Source: Ardenticatenaceae bacterium (lineage in GTDB: Bacteria > Chloroflexota > Anaerolineae > Promineifilales > Promineifilaceae). Taken from it: a DNA stretch of 64,000 nt. Below the pieces are notes generated by a model, which worked only from the letters and a program-made list of their open reading frames with translations, did no database searches and was not told the origin of the DNA. A program made the position numbers and the translations under genes. The DNA lies in the NCBI GenBank assembly GCA_020634245.1, contig JACKCC010000013.1, positions 248,001-312,000 of the forward strand, read 5' to 3'. Positions 17,958 to 26,712 of this stretch are shown one piece after another. The number at the start of each line of letters is the position of its first letter. Position 1 is the first letter of the stretch.

Positions 17958-18617
17958 TTAGGGCACAACGAAAAACAGGATGAACAGAAAATGGCACAGG
18001 CTGCCACCCATGACAAAAATGTGCCAGATTTCATGGTGGCCAAAGAAATCGGGCCAGGGATCAGGCCAGCGAAAGTAGTAGATGAAAAATCCCATCGTGT
18101 AGATAAGTCCGCCAAACAGTAAAAGCGCCAATCCACCGGGCGGGCTGATGGCCAGCAAATTCGTCGAAAGCAGCAGCGGCACGGCGCTCCCCCATCCCAA
18201 AAACACGTAGATAGAGGCATTCACCCAGCCATGAATCCGGGGACTAAACAGCTTGTACAGTGCACCCATTATCACCGCCACCCAGATGAATACCAGCGCC
18301 GGCCAACTCACCCTGGCCGGGAATAGATTGTAAGCGATGGGTGTGTACGTACCGGCAATTAGCAAAAAAATAGCTATATGATCCAGCCGATTCAACCACA
18401 TCCGCTTTGCATCATCCGTTTTGATACCATGCAGCAGGCTGCTGGAGACGTACAAGATGGTCATACTAAGGCCATAAACCAGCATGGTGACGAATTTGCC
18501 GGGCTGCTGCCGGGTTAAATAACCCAGGATCAATGTGCCGGCCAATGATGCCACAGCACCCATCAAATGGGTGAGTGTATTCATCGGTTCCAGGAAATAA
18601 TGATGGAGTTTGGACAT
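17958..18617 (-). CDS. hemolysin III family membrane protein (PAQR-like)
   Basis: A 219-residue, seven-helix protein. Signatures are the N-terminal MNTLTHLMGAVASLAG, SSSLLHGI, NRLDHIAIFLLIAGTYTP, and the C-terminal FFGHHEIWHIFVMGGSLCHF, which carry the Ser, His and Asp residues of the CREST/adiponectin-receptor metal site. Members are putative membrane hydrolases despite the name. The start is the ATG at 18617. A longer frame from 18869 runs into the neighbouring IS and is not real. The IS inserted only about 30 bases upstream, so its native promoter has been separated from it. Confidence 0.9.
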   Translation of the reverse strand: MSKLHHYFLEPMNTLTHLMGAVASLAGTLILGYLTRQQPGKFVTMLVYGLSMTILYVSSSLLHGIKTDDAKRMWLNRLDHIAIFLLIAGTYTPIAYNLFPARVSWPALVFIWVAVIMGALYKLFSPRIHGWVNASIYVFLGWGSAVPLLLSTNLLAISPPGGLALLLFGGLIYTMGFFIYYFRWPDPWPDFFGHHEIWHIFVMGGSLCHFLFILFFVVP

Positions 18618-18625
18618 GGGTGATG

Positions 18626-18648
18626 GGGAGTGTAACGGCCGTTCCCCC
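18626..18648. repeat. 23-bp direct repeat, left copy, flanking the IS4-type element
   Basis: Identical to 20076-20098. It reads GGGAGTGT, then AACGGCCGTT, then CCCCC, so the insertion target included the window's iterated palindrome. It is interpreted as a long target-site duplication. Confidence 0.75.
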
Positions 18649-20075
18649 ATAGGTATCAAGCTAAGGCAATAAATATGTGCAAAAAGAGAACTCTTGAGGC
18701 AAACTGGTTTTTTCCACGAAACCGCAAGCCAAAGGAGTTCTCCATGACAATCATAACACGGATAAGCCAAGCAATGCAGCATGTCCTTACCCATACCGCC
18801 ACAGAAGCAGCCCAAAAAACTGGATTCACCCAGCGGCAAGTGAAGGTGACAGGAGCCAATTTCTGCCAAACGTTAGTCTTTGGCTGGTTACAAGAGCCAG
18901 AAGCAACGCTTGAATCCTTGTGCCAAACTGGCGTGACAGTTGGGTTAGAGATTACGCCGCAGGGTCTTGACCAACGCTTCACCAAAACAGCAAGCGATTG
19001 CTTGTACCAGGTTTTGCAGGCAGCGTTAACCGAAACGATCCAGGCAAAAGCAGTCGCTATTCCCGTTCTACAACGCTTCAATGGCGTATATATTGAAGAT
19101 AGCAGCAGCATCACCTTGCCAGAAGAGTTGGCCCCGGTTTGGTCAGGGTGTGGCGGCAGCGGGTCTGCGAGCAATGGCGCTGTCAAGCTGCAAGTCCGCT
19201 GGGATGTGTTACATGGGGAAATTGATGGGCCGCACCTTGTTGATGGGCGCACCCATGACCGCGTTGCGTCTACCTTGAACCGGCCGCTTCCTGAGAGGAG
19301 TTTGCTTATTCGTGACTTGGGGTATTGGAAGCTAGAGGCGTTAGAAACAATGGATAGGACAGGTTGTTGTTGGCTTTCACGCGCCCAAGCGCAAACTGGG
19401 TTTGTTGATAGTTCTGGACAGTCATGGTCACAAGCGGCATTTGTACGACAGCAAACAAATGGCTCATTTGACATCCCTATCGAGTTAGGGTTGAAAAAAC
19501 GTCTCCCAGCCCGGTTTGTAGGTTTTCGGGTACCGGCTGAAGTTGCTCGGGAACGGCGACGCAAACTTAAAGCTGCTTCTAAACGTAAAGGCCAAACCGT
19601 TTCCTCAGCACGACTAGTTTTATGTGATTGGACTTTATTTGTCACCAATGTGCCTGTTGACCGTCTCACACCGGCAGAAATTCTTGTCCTGGCTCGCTTG
19701 CGTTGGCAGATCGAGCTGCTTTTCAAACTTTGGAAATCACACGGGCGCATTGATAAATCTCGCTCTGAAAAACCGTGGCGTATCTTGTGTGAACTGTACG
19801 CTAAGCTGATTGGCATGATCATCCAACATTGGTCTTTTTTGATGGCCAATTGGCAATTCCCTGACCGCAGTTTCGTCAAGGCCTCCGCAACCGTGCGTCG
19901 CCATGCTATCAATCTGGCCTTGGCAATCTGTGATTTATCGCGTTTAGCGGAATCGTTGACTATGTTACGGTCTTGTTTATCACATGGCGTACGCATTAAC
20001 AAAAGTGCTAAATCGCCTCATACTTTTCAACTTTTATTAGCTTTAGCTGAGCTTTATGCTTAACTTGATATACAT
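18649..20075 (+). mobile_element. complete IS4-type insertion sequence, 1427 bp
   Basis: The element lies exactly between two 23-bp direct repeats. The ends are imperfect inverted repeats sharing TATCAAGYTAAG (left ATAGGTATCAAGCTAAGG, right complement ATGTATATCAAGTTAAGC). It carries one transposase gene and no ACGGCCGT copy inside, unlike the surrounding DNA. Long, variable duplications are documented for IS1634 and IS1549 in the IS4 family, so the 23-bp length is unusual but has precedent. Confidence 0.85.
18744..20063 (+). CDS. IS4-type DDE transposase
   Basis: About 439 residues. The catalytic triad can be placed: first Asp in GVYIEDSSS, second Asp in LLIRDLGYW, and the Glu in the signature LARLRWQIELLFKLWKSHGR, matching the IS4 Y-(2)-R-(3)-E-(6)-K pattern with Leu in place of Tyr. 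A basic linker RERRRKLKAASKRKG precedes the last motif. The start is ATG 18744 with AAAGGAG six bases upstream, not the frame start at 18675. It is intact, so the element may still be active. Confidence 0.9.
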   Translation: MTIITRISQAMQHVLTHTATEAAQKTGFTQRQVKVTGANFCQTLVFGWLQEPEATLESLCQTGVTVGLEITPQGLDQRFTKTASDCLYQVLQAALTETIQAKAVAIPVLQRFNGVYIEDSSSITLPEELAPVWSGCGGSGSASNGAVKLQVRWDVLHGEIDGPHLVDGRTHDRVASTLNRPLPERSLLIRDLGYWKLEALETMDRTGCCWLSRAQAQTGFVDSSGQSWSQAAFVRQQTNGSFDIPIELGLKKRLPARFVGFRVPAEVARERRRKLKAASKRKGQTVSSARLVLCDWTLFVTNVPVDRLTPAEILVLARLRWQIELLFKLWKSHGRIDKSRSEKPWRILCELYAKLIGMIIQHWSFLMANWQFPDRSFVKASATVRRHAINLALAICDLSRLAESLTMLRSCLSHGVRINKSAKSPHTFQLLLALAELYA

Positions 20076-20098
20076 GGGAGTGTAACGGCCGTTCCCCC
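20076..20098. repeat. 23-bp direct repeat, right copy
   Basis: Exact second copy of 18626-18648, immediately outside the right end of the IS. The AACGGCCGTT core is at its centre. Confidence 0.75.
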
Positions 20099-20150
20099 TA
20101 CTGGCAACAAATTCCTATTGAATCCAGCCCGGTTGGGACTTTATGCCCGT

Positions 20151-20179
20151 TTGCACAGCCTATCTGGCTCGTCTATAAT
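20151..20179 (+). promoter_or_regulatory. sigma70-type promoter of lepB
   Basis: TTGCAC and TATAAT separated by 17 bases, about 38 bases before the lepB ATG. It should drive lepB and possibly the following small genes. Confidence 0.78.
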
Positions 20180-20216
20180 CTGAACATAACGATAATCTCT
20201 GGGAGAATCATAACTC

Positions 20217-20813
20217 ATGACTCTGATGGAGTCGGATTCACAATTAAGTTCTGGAATCGCCGAAGCAGCCGCCCCCAATGAAATCCGGCAGCCAACCGAA
20301 GCAATCATCCGCGAAATCGTCGAAACATTACTGCTGACATTTTTCATATTCTTTATCGTCAACAGCTTAATCGGCCGTTACCGCATTGATGGCAGCAGCA
20401 TGAACCCAACACTGTATGACGGTGAATATCTCATCATCAATAATGTCAGCTACTATCTGGACGAACCGCAGCATGGCGACATTGTTGTCTTCAAACACCC
20501 CAATAATGATCTGAATCTGATCAAACGTATCATTGGCATACCTGGGGACCATGTCGAAATCCGTAATCAACAAGTTAAGGTAAACGATGTAGTATTGGAT
20601 GAACCTTATATTGCCGCCCCTCCCAATTACACTGGCACCTGGGATGTGCCGGCTGGAAGCTATTTTGTACTGGGAGATAATCGAAACAATTCGAGCGACT
20701 CACACTCATGGTCTTTTTTGCCCGAAGAAAACATTATTGGTAAAGCTTTACTGGTTTATTGGCCGCCCGATGAATGGACGACCATTCCGCATTACGACTT
20801 GCAATTAAATTAA
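20217..20813 (+). CDS. lepB: signal peptidase I
   Basis: A 198-residue serine protease that removes signal peptides at the outer face of the cytoplasmic membrane. One transmembrane segment spans residues ~36-52. The catalytic Ser is S61 in GSSMNPTL and the general-base Lys is K103 in LIKRIIGIPGD. Box E is GDNRNNSSDSHSW, with SDS in the usual SxDSR place. The ~30-residue polar N-tail is a little long. It is preceded by GGGAGA and a good promoter. Confidence 0.96.
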   Translation: MTLMESDSQLSSGIAEAAAPNEIRQPTEAIIREIVETLLLTFFIFFIVNSLIGRYRIDGSSMNPTLYDGEYLIINNVSYYLDEPQHGDIVVFKHPNNDLNLIKRIIGIPGDHVEIRNQQVKVNDVVLDEPYIAAPPNYTGTWDVPAGSYFVLGDNRNNSSDSHSWSFLPEENIIGKALLVYWPPDEWTTIPHYDLQLN

Positions 20814-20847
20814 GCAGGTCTCATCTTATCAGGAATTATTTAGAATT

Positions 20848-21117
20848 ATGTCATGTGAATATTGTCATATTGGTCATTATGAATTAGCTTATTCGCCTTA
20901 TATCCATTGGTATCATGGGAAAATCATGGTTATTCCCAATGCCCCGGCCTATAGTTGTGATATTTGTGGCCATATGGAATATGATGCCAGTTTTTTACAG
21001 AAAATAGATCATTTGCTTAATCGTTTTGCTGAGGAAGCCCAAAGTAATACTGTATCATACCGGCGTCCGGTTGTGTTTGAACCTAACCTTATGCACACAA
21101 CACGCCGCAGCCAATAG
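20848..21117 (+). CDS. YgiT-type zinc-finger protein
   Basis: An 89-residue protein beginning MSCEYCHIG, with a second CDICG, giving the CxxC...CxxC zinc site of YgiT-type proteins, which resemble the N-terminal half of the MqsA antitoxin. The C-terminal part is helical and lacks a clear XRE helix-turn-helix. No MqsR-like toxin is adjacent; a nucleotidyltransferase follows 32 bases later, so a toxin-antitoxin role is possible but unsupported. It lies 34 bases after lepB and may share its transcript. Confidence 0.7.
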   Translation: MSCEYCHIGHYELAYSPYIHWYHGKIMVIPNAPAYSCDICGHMEYDASFLQKIDHLLNRFAEEAQSNTVSYRRPVVFEPNLMHTTRRSQ

Positions 21118-21149
21118 AATGAATTGTTGGGTTTTTGAATTGTGGGGAT

Positions 21150-22025
21150 ATGACACCAGCAACAGAAGAGAAACGGAAGCAGTTACAGCAGTTCATTGAA
21201 GATGTGTTGATAGGGGAAACGGCCGTAAAAGGGGTTGTTGCTATCGGTAGTATGGCCACCGGTCACATGACCCCACAATCTGATATTGATGCCATTATCT
21301 TTTTTGATCCGTTTGATTACTACATTGTTCCCGCCGAAGCCATCTGGCAGCCCGATGAAGACACCTTTTATAGCATTTTCAACGAACAGCACAAAGGCAT
21401 TCCCCTTGATTTTGCCCGCTTGAATTGGCAGCAGTGGGCCAACCCCGACTTTGTTTGGCCCGAAGGCCGCAAAGCGGAACTCAGCATGGGCTGGATCGTT
21501 TATGATCCCGATAGTGCTGTTAAAAATCTCATTATCCAACGCACAGCCTACCCCGACGATTTACGCCTGGCTCGATTAGATGAGTCGATCATCTGGCTGG
21601 ACCAACATTTGAACAACGACGTTCCACAGCAAATCTGGCAAACGCTGGGGCCAGTCGTTGCCCACGACCGGTTGGGAGCAGCGTATCATTATCTGGTACA
21701 GGCATTATTTGCCTACAACCGGCAATGGCGGCCCTGGCGCAATCGGGAAATGCAAACCCTGCTCAATCTGGCCTGGCTGCCACGTGAATTTGAAATGCGG
21801 GTGTTAACGGCCGTTACCGCACCCAATTTGGAAAATGACGGATACATGATCCGGGTACAAACACTTAGTGACCTATTCGAAGAATTATTGTCTCAACTAA
21901 TAACAAACGGAGACTACTCTAACACACCCATAGATCAAGCATTCATACGCAGCAATGAAGAACCCGGTCGGGCCTGGAATATGGATGAATGGAACAAATT
22001 CCGCCGCGCGCGGCTGCTGACATAA
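21150..22025 (+). CDS. nucleotidyltransferase-domain protein
   Basis: About 291 residues. The pol-beta-type fold is shown by VVAIGSMATGHMTPQSDIDAIIFF (G-S then DID), with a later acidic strand in IPLDFARL. The C-terminal ~130 residues are helical, as in aminoglycoside or streptomycin adenylyltransferase-like proteins. The substrate is unknown. It follows the zinc-finger gene closely, and minimal-nucleotidyltransferase toxins exist, but this one is much longer. ATG 21150 has GGGGAT just upstream at short spacing; TTG 21135 is the alternative. Confidence 0.7.
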   Translation: MTPATEEKRKQLQQFIEDVLIGETAVKGVVAIGSMATGHMTPQSDIDAIIFFDPFDYYIVPAEAIWQPDEDTFYSIFNEQHKGIPLDFARLNWQQWANPDFVWPEGRKAELSMGWIVYDPDSAVKNLIIQRTAYPDDLRLARLDESIIWLDQHLNNDVPQQIWQTLGPVVAHDRLGAAYHYLVQALFAYNRQWRPWRNREMQTLLNLAWLPREFEMRVLTAVTAPNLENDGYMIRVQTLSDLFEELLSQLITNGDYSNTPIDQAFIRSNEEPGRAWNMDEWNKFRRARLLT

Positions 22026-22127
22026 TTGATTTTATTGGGCAGTTTTACGGAAAAAACAGGCATAATAACTCATTATGTTCTGCTACAAAACTGCACCGGA
22101 TAGCGTAAATCGGAAGGACAGTCGATC

Positions 22128-22658
22128 ATGACACTTGGAAAAGGGACCCCCATCAATCTGGATTTATTCACAGATTCTTATCGTGTAACCGGCCAGACAA
22201 CCGTCGGCGTCGGCGGCATTCATGCCGAACTGGCCAATCCCAATTCCAGTTTTTTGGAAATCAAGGATGCGTACATTTCACGCATCAACCAGCCAGGGGA
22301 AATTGTCACCAGTTACAACGTCGCCGAATTCCGTAAAGACAACATTAATTTTATTGTGCTGCAAGATCGACGAGTAGGCATTCCGGTAGGCACACAACAC
22401 GGCCGTTCCATTTTTACCCGTGGCCGCCCCGTTTCCGCTTTTTTAACCGTTCCCTCTTTTGAAATTGCCGGCGAAATCATCCATGAAGGAAAAGCCACAC
22501 CTCGCGATATTATGGTAAAATCAACCGGTAACTATTTATTGGTGTTTGCGGCAAAGGCATCGGCTTCACTTTATCCTGAAATTGCCTACAGCGGCGATTT
22601 AATTATGGTAAGTAAAGATCGTATTGGTCTATTTTGTCTGGCGTACAACGAGAGTTAA
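22128..22658 (+). CDS. conserved hypothetical protein, beta-rich
   Basis: A 176-residue soluble protein with no signal peptide or membrane helix. It alternates short hydrophobic strands (FIVLQDRRVGIP, SAFLTVPSFEIAGEI, NYLLVFAAKASA) and contains HGRSIFTRGRPVSAF. I do not recognise a family. It has AAGGA upstream and sits alone between the nucleotidyltransferase and the receiver-MinD gene. A function cannot be given. Confidence 0.6.
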   Translation: MTLGKGTPINLDLFTDSYRVTGQTTVGVGGIHAELANPNSSFLEIKDAYISRINQPGEIVTSYNVAEFRKDNINFIVLQDRRVGIPVGTQHGRSIFTRGRPVSAFLTVPSFEIAGEIIHEGKATPRDIMVKSTGNYLLVFAAKASASLYPEIAYSGDLIMVSKDRIGLFCLAYNES

Positions 22659-22920
22659 AGCCAACTCCCAGGCACAAGCGGGCAAATTTCCCCCAAATAC
22701 AATTATTCCCCCCGCATCTCCTGAGTGGCTGCCGGAAAAATCACGAATTTCTGTTAAAATATTTTTTGTAGTTTACCTGATTCGTAAGACAACCATACAA
22801 CCATCACCTGGATAATCGATTCTATTCTCAGATATTTTTGTCAACTTTGTTCACTCTCCCTTGATAAAAAAACAGGTGTGACCTCATTTCCTGTTTGGTT
22901 TGTTGAAAGGAGGCGGTAAC

Positions 22921-24060
22921 TTGGCCAAAATTTATGTAATTGACGACGATCAGCAATTATTACACATGGTAGGCCTCATGCTGGAACGAGGCGGCCACAG
23001 CATTACACTCATCAACAAACCAGAGGAAGGTTTGGCAAAACTAAAAGCCAACAGGCCAGATCTGCTTGTTGTTGATGTGATGATGCCCAATATGAGCGGG
23101 CACGATTTAACACGACAAATACGCGCCACCAAAGAATTGGAAAATTTGCCCATCTTGGTTCTTACCGCCCGTTCACAGGACATTGACCGCGAAACTGCCC
23201 TGCGCAGCGGCGCAAATGGTTACCTCAGCAAACCGGTCACATCGCAGGAGCTAATTGAACAAGTAGACAAACTCCTCACCCAAAAAGCCGCCGCCCACGG
23301 CGAGAAAGCACCTGTTCAGGGTATGGTTTTGGCTTTGTTTTCCCTGCGTGGCGGGGTTGGCAAAACTACATTGGCTTCAAATCTGGCGGTGGCACTGCGC
23401 AAAGCAAGCAGCCAGGAAGTTTGTCTGGTTGATTTTTCGCCATCTGTGGGCCAAACCGTTTACCATCTTAATCTGAAACCTCAGGGCGACTGGGGCAATT
23501 TGCCGACGGATGAGTCGTTGACATGGCCAATCCTCAAAGAAAATTTGGCGCTCCACCCAACGGGACTTCGGGTTTTAACGGCCCCCAAACTGCCCCAATC
23601 ACCAACCGAACCCTCAACTGAATTAGCAAGGGAAATTCTCAAGACTTTACGGGAAAATATAGTTTTTACGGTGGTGGATTTACCGGCTTGTTTAAGTCCG
23701 GCCGTATGGGCTACGTTGGAAACGGCCGATGTCGGACTGCATGTGGTAACCCCGGATGTTATTTCGGTGCGTACGGCCGTTCAGACCGAACGCGTCCTGG
23801 CCAATGCCGGCATCAAAATCAAGCAAAAATCATTCATCCTCAATCAAGTGACGGAAAATGCGCAGTTACCGGAAGCGGCCATTGAGCGGGGGGTAAACGG
23901 CCGTATCCCCTTCAAAGTCGCCTACGATCCCTACCAGTACAAAGCGATGGTCCAATCGACACCGCTCGTTTCCACGTCCGCCCAATCCCCCCTCACTACG
24001 GTCATGAACCGGATGGCTGAAGTAATCTGGAAGCGCGTTGAATCCAAAATAGCGGAATAA
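22921..24060 (+). CDS. receiver domain fused to a MinD/CpaE-like ATPase
   Basis: About 379 residues. Residues 1-120 form a response-regulator receiver: IDDD, phosphorylation site in LLVVDVMMPNM, and LSKPV with the conserved Lys. After a short linker comes a ParA/MinD-type P-loop, FSLRGGVGKTTLASNLAVAL, with VCLVDFSPS and VVDLPA. This is the layout of CpaE/TadZ proteins that position pili, yet no pilus gene is nearby. The start is TTG 22921, because AAAGGAGG lies seven bases upstream. It is probably a localisation or signalling switch controlled by phosphorylation or by a degenerate receiver. Confidence 0.88.
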   Translation: MAKIYVIDDDQQLLHMVGLMLERGGHSITLINKPEEGLAKLKANRPDLLVVDVMMPNMSGHDLTRQIRATKELENLPILVLTARSQDIDRETALRSGANGYLSKPVTSQELIEQVDKLLTQKAAAHGEKAPVQGMVLALFSLRGGVGKTTLASNLAVALRKASSQEVCLVDFSPSVGQTVYHLNLKPQGDWGNLPTDESLTWPILKENLALHPTGLRVLTAPKLPQSPTEPSTELAREILKTLRENIVFTVVDLPACLSPAVWATLETADVGLHVVTPDVISVRTAVQTERVLANAGIKIKQKSFILNQVTENAQLPEAAIERGVNGRIPFKVAYDPYQYKAMVQSTPLVSTSAQSPLTTVMNRMAEVIWKRVESKIAE

Positions 24061-24096
24061 ACAATTTCTGATTCTTCAGGATTTCGCGGGGTCACT

Positions 24097-24155
24097 GCTC
24101 ATATGTCATTCGTCATAATACGTCATGCGTAATGTTACCCTGGTGACGCATGAAA
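24097..24155. repeat. GACGCATGACG-type palindrome, copy 2
   Basis: CATATGTCATTCGTCATAATACG and ATGCGTAATG...GTGACGCATGAAAC occupy the spacer between two convergent genes, where they may act as a terminator. Confidence 0.6.
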
Positions 24156-24219
24156 CGGCGCAAACCCCACGAATTCCTTAAGAGCCAAATCACGTTTCAC
24201 GGCAAACCTTCAAATTGTC

Positions 24220-26262
24220 TTAGCCGGTCAGTTTTAACCCCGCCATCACGTAAGGGATATAAACCAGGCCTAACGGATTCCCGTCTTGCAGCATCTTTAA
24301 GCGCGCCCCGCGCACTGCTTCGCCGATTGTTTCCCGCTTAATCATAAAGCGGTACAGGCAAGTCTCGGCAAACGCGACGGCAATCGGCTCGTAAATGGTA
24401 ATTTCGGTGCCAATGACCCCGGCGGCATGGGAAACTTCCACAAACCCAGAAACAAAATCAATGGCGTGTTCCGGCGTCAGGGCGGTGGTGTGGCAGCCGT
24501 TGATAAAGACTAACGGCCGTATCTTTTGCCAGCGAATCCGTTCACTGCGTAAATTAGCCCGTGTCAGGCGCGGCCCCGATGGCAGCCCCACACTCAAAAA
24601 AGGCGTTGTCCCGCTCAGTCCGCCGTGGCAGTAAAAATAAACAACCTGCGACTCGGTCTTTTTCATCAAGGCGACCGTCTTATCGCGATCGTCGGCGTAT
24701 TCCCAGCCCAGCCCCATTTTCTTCAAGTTTTGCTCGTGTAACGGCCGTTGCTTGAAATTGGGGTCCGTAGACACATTCACGGCGATTTTGGCATTGCCTT
24801 GCAAGGGAATCGTCGTTGGCGCATCCGGGCCGGTGGAAACAGAAATGGGCAGGCCCAAACTATGCCGGTAACCCCAAAAACCGCTGGGACAAACCACATT
24901 TGTCTGGCCATGCGATGGGCAATTGCCCTGGAAACAATCCGTTTCTTCCAGCGGCGCGTTTTGCTTGAGCGCCGCCAAAAAACCAGGGCATAACGAATAA
25001 TCGGAATTGGGCAGGCCGTCATCCAGCGGATAATCGTAAAACATCGCTGCCGGAACCAGCATATTGGCCGATTCTTTGGTAGCAATTTGCACCTGCCCCG
25101 GTTTGACCATCATGTCGGCCAGATCCCACGCTTTATCGGCGTCACCGGCCAGTTTGTTGATAAGCGCGTCGTAAAACCGGTAGCCGCGAATAGCAAAACG
25201 GACCAAATCATCTGTCAATCGATCCTGATTGAACGGACCGAAATAACGATAAGGCTGGCCATTGTATTCGTTTTCGTCGCCCCAGGCCGCCTTGCGCAGC
25301 GCGCCGCGTGCCGAAGCAATCAAATCGGCCAGTTCCCCTTCGCCCATAGCGGCGTCGTTCTTAAATTCCTTTTCGCCAAAGAAGCGGAAGCCGTGCGTGC
25401 CGTTGCCATTGTCGTTCAGCATAACGCTCAATAAATTGTGACCCATGCCTTCCAGTTGACGGCCGTTCAATGTCCTGGAAAGCGTATAATCCACTTCCGA
25501 ACGCAAAGCTGCGGCAGACTGGGTAACCGACGGGATAACAGCCGCTTCTACTTCCACCGTCACCAGGCGGGACTGCACCAGCGTTTGCTGGTAGTAAATA
25601 TTGCAGCGCATCCGCTGTGGGCCAGTTTTTGTGGCCGTGCGCACCGGGAAAAAGAGGCGGCGGGTCAGCAGTTCATCACCCAGCAAAGCGGCCGGCTGAA
25701 CCACCGGCTGCGTCACCTGAACCGTCCCGTCGGGCTGGATTTTGATTTGGCCCACATCCGCGCCCGGTATCAGGATTAATTCGCCCGCAAAACTAAACAG
25801 GGCCACGTGCAGGCGCGCTTCCGGCGGCAGTTGGTCGATGGGCAGTTCGACATCGGCCGTTTCGATGCTGCCTTCCACTCGTTCCCCCACTTCAAACCAG
25901 AACAGGTAGCCGGTATCCGGGGTTAACGGGTCGGCAGCAGAGAGGGGCTGAGCAGGCTGTGTTTCGTCTGCAAAGCCGGTGCTGACAATGCGCTCCGGCG
26001 GCGCGGCGTCATCGATTCCTTTGGTCGTTGAGTCCTCGGAGGGCTTACTGCCGCGATCAATCATCGCCTCTTGAGGGAAAAATCGGTCAAATTCGTCAGC
26101 AAAGTTGGCTTCGTTGACCCGGCCGGTCAAATAACGACGGGCGCGGTCGGATAATTCCTCGTCGGCCAGGGCCGCTTCCGGATCGCGGAAGAACGCATCG
26201 CGGAAGGTTTCGTCTTCGGCGATGCGTTTGAGTATGCGTTTGACTTCGTCCAGCCAGTCCAT
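24220..26262 (-). CDS. CHAT-domain caspase-like protease
   Basis: A 680-residue protein whose C-terminal third is a CHAT peptidase. The catalytic His is H546 in VVYFYCHGGLSG and the Cys is C590 in LVFINGCHTTA, with the usual GVIGTEITIYEP and FAETCLYRFM after them. CHAT proteases are bacterial relatives of caspases and separase, and cut partner proteins in suicide-type immunity. Residues 1-60 form a helical segment with FRDAFFRDPEAALADEELS, resembling NHLP or LigA-like small helical modules. The middle is beta-rich and unrecognised. It is the last gene of a four-gene operon, and its ATG overlaps the previous stop (TGATG). Confidence 0.88.
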   Translation of the reverse strand: MDWLDEVKRILKRIAEDETFRDAFFRDPEAALADEELSDRARRYLTGRVNEANFADEFDRFFPQEAMIDRGSKPSEDSTTKGIDDAAPPERIVSTGFADETQPAQPLSAADPLTPDTGYLFWFEVGERVEGSIETADVELPIDQLPPEARLHVALFSFAGELILIPGADVGQIKIQPDGTVQVTQPVVQPAALLGDELLTRRLFFPVRTATKTGPQRMRCNIYYQQTLVQSRLVTVEVEAAVIPSVTQSAAALRSEVDYTLSRTLNGRQLEGMGHNLLSVMLNDNGNGTHGFRFFGEKEFKNDAAMGEGELADLIASARGALRKAAWGDENEYNGQPYRYFGPFNQDRLTDDLVRFAIRGYRFYDALINKLAGDADKAWDLADMMVKPGQVQIATKESANMLVPAAMFYDYPLDDGLPNSDYSLCPGFLAALKQNAPLEETDCFQGNCPSHGQTNVVCPSGFWGYRHSLGLPISVSTGPDAPTTIPLQGNAKIAVNVSTDPNFKQRPLHEQNLKKMGLGWEYADDRDKTVALMKKTESQVVYFYCHGGLSGTTPFLSVGLPSGPRLTRANLRSERIRWQKIRPLVFINGCHTTALTPEHAIDFVSGFVEVSHAAGVIGTEITIYEPIAVAFAETCLYRFMIKRETIGEAVRGARLKMLQDGNPLGLVYIPYVMAGLKLTG

Positions 26263-26669
26263 CAGTCGTTAAACCCGCTGTTTTCTTCATTGGAGATAGC
26301 CATCGCCGATGTCGTCTGCCGGATCTCACCAGGAATTTCGAAGCCGCTGGTGGGCTTTTTGCGACGGCCGTCCAGAAACCAATCGACCGTGAAGTTTTTG
26401 GAAAGGCTGACCCACAACGTCAAAAAGAGGAAGTAGCCAAAGAACCCGGCAAATAAACCGATGCCGTAGGCGCCAAACAAATCGGTTTGGGCGTCGAACA
26501 GGGCCAGGATGGCTCCGCCGCCCAAAATGCCAATGAGGGTGGTAATGTCGCTGAATTGGACGTCGCCTTTGCGGTAGCGGTTGACGTAGTAAACGAACCA
26601 ACCGATAACAAAGCCAAAACCACCGGCCCCCCACAATTGAATCGCGGATGCAGTTTGTACTTCAGGCAT
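26262..26669 (-). CDS. small membrane protein in CHAT operon
   Basis: A 135-residue protein with about three hydrophobic segments (SAIQLWGAGGFGFVIGWFVYY, TTLIGILGGGAILALF, AYGIGLFAGFFGYFLFLTLWV) and a cytoplasmic-looking polar tail with RRKKPTSGFEIPGE. No family is recognised. The start is ATG 26669 with GGAGGA ahead; the longer frame to 26792 runs into the neighbour. The stop overlaps the CHAT start by one base, so the two proteins are probably made together. It may anchor or gate the protease at the membrane, which is inference only. Confidence 0.75.
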   Translation of the reverse strand: MPEVQTASAIQLWGAGGFGFVIGWFVYYVNRYRKGDVQFSDITTLIGILGGGAILALFDAQTDLFGAYGIGLFAGFFGYFLFLTLWVSLSKNFTVDWFLDGRRKKPTSGFEIPGEIRQTTSAMAISNEENSGFND

Positions 26670-26712
26670 AATTTTGTTCCTCCAAATATGGGTTAATGAT
26701 GAAATAGCTGAA

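Noticed and set aside
18618..18869. N-terminal extension of hemolysin III into the IS
   Set aside because: The extension is the IS sequence read backwards; the family start is at 18617.
20848..22025. Toxin-antitoxin pair made of the zinc-finger and nucleotidyltransferase genes
   Set aside because: The nucleotidyltransferase is far longer than minimal toxins and the zinc-finger protein lacks a clear DNA-binding domain; the two may simply share a transcript.
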